In this document: in pieces, positions 59,762 to 64,000 of the stretch
Position numbering within the stretch: position 1 is the stretch's first letter
Layout: each line of letters starts with the position of its first letter
NCBI RefSeq assembly: GCF_011603255.1
Contig: NZ_JAANCM010000003.1
Location: 62,001-126,000, forward strand
Direction of reading: 5' to 3'
Length of the DNA: 64,000 bases
DNA from: Ferranicluibacter rubi
Lineage (GTDB): Bacteria > Pseudomonadota > Alphaproteobacteria > Rhizobiales > Rhizobiaceae
Program-made: the position numbers and the translations under genes
The notes under the pieces: generated by a model
Database searches by the model: none
Seen by the model: the letters and a program-made list of their open reading frames with translations, nothing else
Told to the model about the DNA's origin: nothing

Positions 59762-60574
59762 ATGAACAGACGTAACCTGCTTTCCACCATCTCCGCGGCG
59801 GCCTTCGCCCTCGTCATCGGCCTGCCGGTGCTCGGCGGCTCGAACGCCATGGCCGATACGCTGGCCGACATCCAGCAGCGCGGCAAGATCCGCATCGCGG
59901 TCGATCTGGGCTCGCCACCCTTTGGCATGACGGACGCGCAGATGCAGCCCACGGGCTCGGACATCGAGAGCGCACGTCTGGTTGCCGAAGCGCTCGGCGT
60001 CGAACTGGAACTGGTGCAGGTCACCGGCCCGAACCGCGTTCCCGCCCTCCTCACCGGCCAGGCCGACATCGTCATGGCCTCGTTCAGCGTCAATGCCGAG
60101 CGCAAGAAGGTGATCGATTTCACCGATGCCTATGGCGTTATCCAGATCGTGGTTGCGGCCGGTTCGGCTGGCGCAAATGTGACCAAGCCGGAAGATCTCA
60201 ACGGCGTACAGGTCGGCACGACGCGCGGCTCGACGAACGATCTCGAAGCGACGGCCAAGCTGCCGGGCGCGCAGCTGACGCGCTACGATGACGATGCGAC
60301 GCTCGTCACGGCCCTGGTCTCCGGCCAGGTCGACGTCATGGCATCCTCGCTGCAGATCATGTCGGCGGTCAACCAGCGCCGCACGGCCGATCCGCTGACG
60401 CTCAAGATCGTGCTGAAGACCAACCCCTACGCGATCGGCCTGCGCAAGGGCGATGACACGCTGAAGGCCAAGCTGAACGAGGTCATCGCCGAAAACCTGA
60501 AGAACGGGAAGCTCAGCGAGATCTACAACCGCTACACGGGCGTGCCGCTGCCGGCGACCCTACCCAAGACCTGA
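59762..60574 (+). CDS. PAAT-type ABC transporter, periplasmic binding protein with altered ligand site
   Basis: A 270-residue SBP_bac_3 protein with a signal peptide (1-31, cleavage after SNAMA) and good GGGAGGA upstream. The carboxylate-binding Arg of the family is kept (Arg114 in AERKKVIDF, equivalent to Arg77 of HisJ/LAO). The Asp that holds the ligand alpha-ammonium (Asp161 of HisJ/LAO, in GRIDAAFQD) aligns with Ser196 in GQVDVMASS. This suggests a ligand with a carboxylate but no alpha-amino group, such as an aldonate or uronate. The alignment is by eye. Confidence 0.85.
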   Translation: MNRRNLLSTISAAAFALVIGLPVLGGSNAMADTLADIQQRGKIRIAVDLGSPPFGMTDAQMQPTGSDIESARLVAEALGVELELVQVTGPNRVPALLTGQADIVMASFSVNAERKKVIDFTDAYGVIQIVVAAGSAGANVTKPEDLNGVQVGTTRGSTNDLEATAKLPGAQLTRYDDDATLVTALVSGQVDVMASSLQIMSAVNQRRTADPLTLKIVLKTNPYAIGLRKGDDTLKAKLNEVIAENLKNGKLSEIYNRYTGVPLPATLPKT

Positions 60575-60661
60575 TCGCGCCGCTGACGGCGATACCGCGG
60601 GAGCCGGTCGCTCGGCTTCCGCACCATGACGAGACTGCGAACGATCTGCGAAGGTGATGCT

Positions 60662-61672
60662 ATGAAAGCCCTGATCTGCAACGAGCCCGGCCGTCTTTCG
60701 GTCATCGACCGCCCCGTCCCCGTGCCGGCGCCGGGCGAGGTTCTGGTCCGCATCCGCCGCGTCGGCATCTGCGGCACGGATTACCATATCTTTCAGGGCA
60801 AGCACCCGTTCCTCGAATATCCCCGGGTCATGGGGCATGAACTGTCGGGCACGGTCGAGAGCGTGCCGCAAGGCAGCAAACTGAAGGCGGGGGAAGCGGT
60901 CTATATCGTGCCCTATCTCTCCTGTGGCACCTGCCACGCCTGCCGGAAGGGCGTGTCGAATGCCTGCCAGAGCATCGCCGTGCTCGGCGTGCACCGCGAT
61001 GGCGGCATGGCGGAATATCTCTGCGTGCCGGAAGGCAACGTCGTGTCGGCCGGTAGCGCCTCGCTTGACGCCGCAGCCACGATCGAATTCCTGGCCATCG
61101 GCGCGCATGGCGTGAAGCGCGGCAGCGTGTCTGCTGCAGACCGCGTTCTCGTCGTCGGCTCCGGCCCCATCGGCATGTCGGCGATCATCTTCGCCAAGGC
61201 GCGCGGCGCGCATGTCACGGTCATGGATGTCCGCGAGGATCGTCTGGGCTTCACGCTCGACCGGCTGGGCGCCGATGCCATGATCATGGCGGACGCGTCG
61301 GCGGAAGCCGAGGCATCGCGGATGACCGGCGGAGACTTCTTCGACGTCGTCATCGACGCGACCGGCAATGCCGGAGCCATGCAGCGCGGCTTCGGTTTCA
61401 TCGCCCATGCCGGGCGCTACGTGCTGGTCAGCGTCGTGCGTACCGACATCACCTTCTCCGACCCGGAGTTTCACAAGCGCGAGGCGACGCTGTTCGGCAG
61501 CCGCAACGCGCAGGCCGACGACTTTGCCGAAGTGGTGCGCCAGATGGCGGCCGGCCGCGTGCCCGTCGATGCGCTCATCACGCATCGCGGCGCGCTTGAG
61601 GATGGTCCTGAACTTTTCCCGCAGTGGCTGCGCCCGGAAACTGGTACCATCAAAGCCATTCTGGAGATTTGA
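60662..61672 (+). CDS. Zinc-dependent alcohol dehydrogenase (L-galactonate/L-gulonate 5-dehydrogenase-like)
   Basis: A 336-residue MDR-family dehydrogenase. Catalytic zinc site GICGTDYH and GHELSG; structural zinc loop SCGTCHACRKGVSNAC with all four Cys; Rossmann motif VVGSGPIGMSAIIFAKARGA. The ATG at 60662 follows GAAGGTG and gives the usual MKALICNEPG start. Close in pattern to E. coli LgoD (YjjN), which oxidises L-galactonate to D-tagaturonate; with UxaB-like and UxaA-like enzymes in the same operon this makes a path L-galactonate, tagaturonate, altronate, 2-keto-3-deoxygluconate. Substrate is inferred from context. Confidence 0.78.
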   Translation: MKALICNEPGRLSVIDRPVPVPAPGEVLVRIRRVGICGTDYHIFQGKHPFLEYPRVMGHELSGTVESVPQGSKLKAGEAVYIVPYLSCGTCHACRKGVSNACQSIAVLGVHRDGGMAEYLCVPEGNVVSAGSASLDAAATIEFLAIGAHGVKRGSVSAADRVLVVGSGPIGMSAIIFAKARGAHVTVMDVREDRLGFTLDRLGADAMIMADASAEAEASRMTGGDFFDVVIDATGNAGAMQRGFGFIAHAGRYVLVSVVRTDITFSDPEFHKREATLFGSRNAQADDFAEVVRQMAAGRVPVDALITHRGALEDGPELFPQWLRPETGTIKAILEI

Positions 61673-61674
61673 CC

Positions 61675-63198
61675 ATGGCGACGCCCCGCATTCTGCGCCT
61701 CAACGATTCCGACAACGTGGTCATCGCCATCGACCGCGTTTCGAACGGCGACATTCTGCAGAACGGCGTGGCGGCGCGCAGTGCGGTGGGCAAGGGGCAC
61801 AAGATCGCGCTCGTGCCGATCTCCGAGGGCGAACCGATCCGCAAGTTCGGCCAGATCATCGGCTTCGCATCCGTTCCGATCGCGCCAGGAGACTGGGTGC
61901 ACGAGCACAATGTCGCGATCCACGACTTTTCCCGCGACTATGCCTTCGCCACGGAAGCGCGCCCGGACGGCGGGCTTCTGGCGGGCGAAGTGCCGGAGAC
62001 CTTCCAGGGTTTCCGCCGCCCGGACGGGCGTGTCGGCACGCGCAACTATATCGGCATTCTGTCGTCGGTGAACTGTTCCGCCACCGTCGCCGGCTTCATT
62101 GCCGAGGCGGTCGAGCGGTCCGGCATTCTCAAGGATTACCCCGATATCGACGGCGTCATTCCCTTCACCCACGGCACCGGCTGCGGCATGGCGTCGAAAG
62201 GGGAGGGGTACGATATTCTGGCCCGCACCCAATGGGGTTACGCGACCCATCCCAACCTTGCCGCCGTGGTTCTCGTCGGCCTCGGCTGCGAGGTCTTCCA
62301 GATCCCGCGCCTGAAGCAGCAATATGGCATCGTCGAAGGCGATCATTTTCAGAGCCTGACGATCCAGGAAACCGGAGGAACACGCCGCTCGATCGAGGCC
62401 GGCGTCGAACGCATTCGCGATCTCCTGCCAATGGCCGCAAAGGCGCGCCGGGAAACGGTTTCCGCTTCCGAAATCACGCTGGCCCTGCAATGTGGCGGTT
62501 CCGACGGCTATTCCGGGCTCACGGCCAATCCTGCGCTCGGGGCGGCGGTGGACCAGCTCGTGCGGCAGGGCGGCACGGCCATCCTGTCGGAGACGCCCGA
62601 GATTTTCGGCGCCGAACACCTGTTGACCCGCCGGGCCGAGAGCGAAGCAGTCGGGCAGAAGATCGTCGATCTGATCGACTGGTGGACCGACTATGCCGCG
62701 CGCGCCGGCGGCGAGCTGAACAACAATCCGTCGCCCGGCAACAAGGCCGGCGGACTGACGACGATCCTCGAAAAATCGCTTGGCGCTGTCGCCAAGGGCG
62801 GCACCTCGACCCTGCGCGGGGTCTATGCCTATGCCGAGCGCATCGATCGCAAGGGCTTCGTCTATATGGACACGCCAGGCTACGATCCGGTTGCCGCAAC
62901 GGGGCAGGTGGCCGGCGGCGCCAATGTGATCGCGTTTACCACAGGGCGTGGCTCGGCCTACGGCTGCAAGCCGACGCCGTCGATCAAGCTCGCCACCAAT
63001 TCCGATCTCTATCGCCGCATGGAAGAGGATATGGACATCAATTGCGGCGACGTCCTCGAAGGCGTGAGCATCGAGGAGAAGGGCCGCGAGATCTTCCAGA
63101 CGGTGCTGCGCGTCGCCTCCGGCGAGCGCTCGAAGTCGGAGGAGCTCGGCTATGGTGCGAACGAGTTCGTTCCGTGGCAGATCGGGGCGACGATGTGA
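61675..63198 (+). CDS. uxaA: Altronate dehydratase (UxaA, full length)
   Basis: A 507-residue UxaA-type dehydratase. N-terminal SAF domain (about 1-95) and a large C-terminal domain with the iron-site motifs HGTGCGM (about 180) and LQCGGSDGYSG (about 276), plus GLGCE and GRGSAYGCKPTPSIKL. UxaA dehydrates D-altronate to 2-keto-3-deoxygluconate. E. coli UxaA has the same fused layout; the related galactarate dehydratase GarD is the main alternative. The ATG at 61675 lies two bases after the dehydrogenase stop, so both are cotranslated. Confidence 0.85.
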   Translation: MATPRILRLNDSDNVVIAIDRVSNGDILQNGVAARSAVGKGHKIALVPISEGEPIRKFGQIIGFASVPIAPGDWVHEHNVAIHDFSRDYAFATEARPDGGLLAGEVPETFQGFRRPDGRVGTRNYIGILSSVNCSATVAGFIAEAVERSGILKDYPDIDGVIPFTHGTGCGMASKGEGYDILARTQWGYATHPNLAAVVLVGLGCEVFQIPRLKQQYGIVEGDHFQSLTIQETGGTRRSIEAGVERIRDLLPMAAKARRETVSASEITLALQCGGSDGYSGLTANPALGAAVDQLVRQGGTAILSETPEIFGAEHLLTRRAESEAVGQKIVDLIDWWTDYAARAGGELNNNPSPGNKAGGLTTILEKSLGAVAKGGTSTLRGVYAYAERIDRKGFVYMDTPGYDPVAATGQVAGGANVIAFTTGRGSAYGCKPTPSIKLATNSDLYRRMEEDMDINCGDVLEGVSIEEKGREIFQTVLRVASGERSKSEELGYGANEFVPWQIGATM

Positions 63199-63241
63199 TG
63201 CCGGATGGCTGACATCAAGCCATGCCGCGACGGGTGAGAGG

Positions 63242-64000
63242 CTATCTCCCGACACCAGCCTGCAACGCGGGCGGCAGCACATGGGCATGATTGCCGTCGT
63301 TGCGAAGCTGCTCCGGAATGTCGTCCGCGTGCAGAATGAGGTTTCGGCCCGAGGCCTTGGCGATGTAGAGAGCCTTGTCCGCGGCGGCAAATAGCTGCGC
63401 GAAGCCTTGATAGTGGGCAAACTCGGCGACACCAGCGGAGACGGTCACCGCAGTTTGGACGCCACCGAGGTTGATGGGGTTGCGCGAAATACGCACGACG
63501 GCCTCGCCGGCAAGCACCATCCGCTCTGCCGCTTCCATGCCGACGATGAGAACCGCAAACTCCTCGCCGCCGATGCGCGCAAGAACATGCGGCGGCTGGA
63601 AATTGTCATTGAGGACGGAGGCGACAGAGACGATGGCGCGGTCGCCTGCCTCATGTCCGAAACTGTCGTTCAGTGCCTTGAAACGGTCGATGTCGAAAAC
63701 GACGAGGGAGGCTTCGCCCTTGTGTTCGGCATAGGCTGCGAGAAAGGCACGGCGATTGAGAAGACCCGATAGCTGATCGGTGCGGCTCAACGCCTCGAAG
63801 CGAGCCCGCGAGATCGACAGATCGTGGATCGCAAGACCAATGATATACAGGATGGTGAAGATCAGCGGCGTGCCGAGCAGCGTCGTGATGAGCACGCCGA
63901 CCGTCGCCGCCGGTACCAGCCGGTAGGGCAGCAGCCCGAACGCGTCCAGCACCAGATGGCCGATCACATTGAGGATATCGCCGACGAAGACGACGCCGAG
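63242..64000 (-). CDS. Membrane diguanylate cyclase (GGDEF), 5' end outside window
   Basis: Open at the window edge: the frame continues through 64000 with more hydrophobic sequence (LGVVFVGDILNV before the GTG at 63965-63967), so the N-terminal membrane part is incomplete. At least two helices are seen, the last LIFTILYIIGLAIHDLSI, then a GGDEF domain of about 160 residues with the active-site motif RIGGEEF and the LSRTDQLSGLLNRR entry. The inhibitory I-site RxxD is absent (QPPH instead), so feedback by c-di-GMP is unlikely. Makes c-di-GMP at the inner membrane. Convergent with uxaA, 43 bp away. Confidence 0.85.
   Translation of the reverse strand, partial: LGVVFVGDILNVIGHLVLDAFGLLPYRLVPAATVGVLITTLLGTPLIFTILYIIGLAIHDLSISRARFEALSRTDQLSGLLNRRAFLAAYAEHKGEASLVVFDIDRFKALNDSFGHEAGDRAIVSVASVLNDNFQPPHVLARIGGEEFAVLIVGMEAAERMVLAGEAVVRISRNPINLGGVQTAVTVSAGVAEFAHYQGFAQLFAAADKALYIAKASGRNLILHADDIPEQLRNDGNHAHVLPPALQAGVGR

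Noticed and set aside
61471-63432. 653-codon minus-strand frame opposite uxaA
   Set aside because: Shadow frame without domains; uxaA motifs are on the plus strand.

Overview
The window looks like part of a chromosome or chromid of an alphaproteobacterium of the Rhizobiaceae (Agrobacterium/Rhizobium/Ensifer/Shinella type). It is GC-rich. Gene order matches loci known from Sinorhizobium meliloti and Agrobacterium: a lacR-lacEFGZK operon, an agp/agaL alpha-galactoside locus, and a udh-kdgD-gci-gli uronate oxidation cluster. A GAAC-N7-GAAC SOS box and small RNAs carrying CCUCCUCCC loops also fit this group. I see no rRNA, tRNA, insertion sequence, integrase or CRISPR array.

Layout. 1-8.4 kb: a GreA/GreB-like gene, then the beta-galactoside (lactose) regulator, ABC importer and beta-galactosidase. 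8.6-18.8 kb: the alpha-galactoside locus on the minus strand (two GH4 alpha-galactosidases and an Opp-type importer) with its AraC-type regulator divergent. 18.9-29.0 kb: a DUF1127 peptide, a LysR/BASS-transporter pair, a chemoreceptor with a CheR tether, a flavin oxidoreductase, a first anti-Shine-Dalgarno sRNA, and an SOS-type helicase-dinB operon. 29.2-36.3 kb: a RbsD/FucU-like gene, then a GntR regulator, a C-S lyase-like PLP enzyme and a complete CUT1 sugar-type ABC importer. 36.4-40.4 kb: small stress/metal genes (PRC-barrel protein, His-rich PadR regulator divergent from a siderophore-interacting ferric reductase, a 55-residue membrane peptide), a DEDD exonuclease, and a second copy of the sRNA. 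40.5-48.9 kb: TRAP importer plus the oxidative uronate pathway with its GntR regulator. 49-50.6 kb: an exported FAD oxidoreductase. 50.8-54.9 kb: a GAF/PAS HWE kinase and a blue-light LOV kinase with a single-domain response regulator. 55.3-63.2 kb: a GntR regulator with two apparent winged-helix segments facing an operon that joins tagaturonate-reductase-like, zinc-dehydrogenase and altronate dehydratase genes to an amino-acid-type ABC importer. The window ends inside a membrane diguanylate cyclase gene.

How it fits together. Most of the window serves uptake and breakdown of plant-derived sugars and sugar acids: beta-galactosides, alpha-galactosides, galacturonate/glucuronate and probably aldonates. 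Each module has its own regulator and importer class (CUT1, Opp, TRAP, PAAT). Between them lie stress and signalling functions.

Most notable: two paralogous four-hairpin sRNAs 14.8 kb apart, each exposing CCUCCUCCC four times, with a shared 17-bp upstream element; a PAAT importer linked to sugar-acid enzymes whose binding protein keeps the carboxylate-binding Arg but lacks the ammonium-binding Asp; a C-S lyase in a sugar-importer operon; and repeated sequence elements that look like operators for LacR, the uronate GntR, LexA and the PadR repressor.
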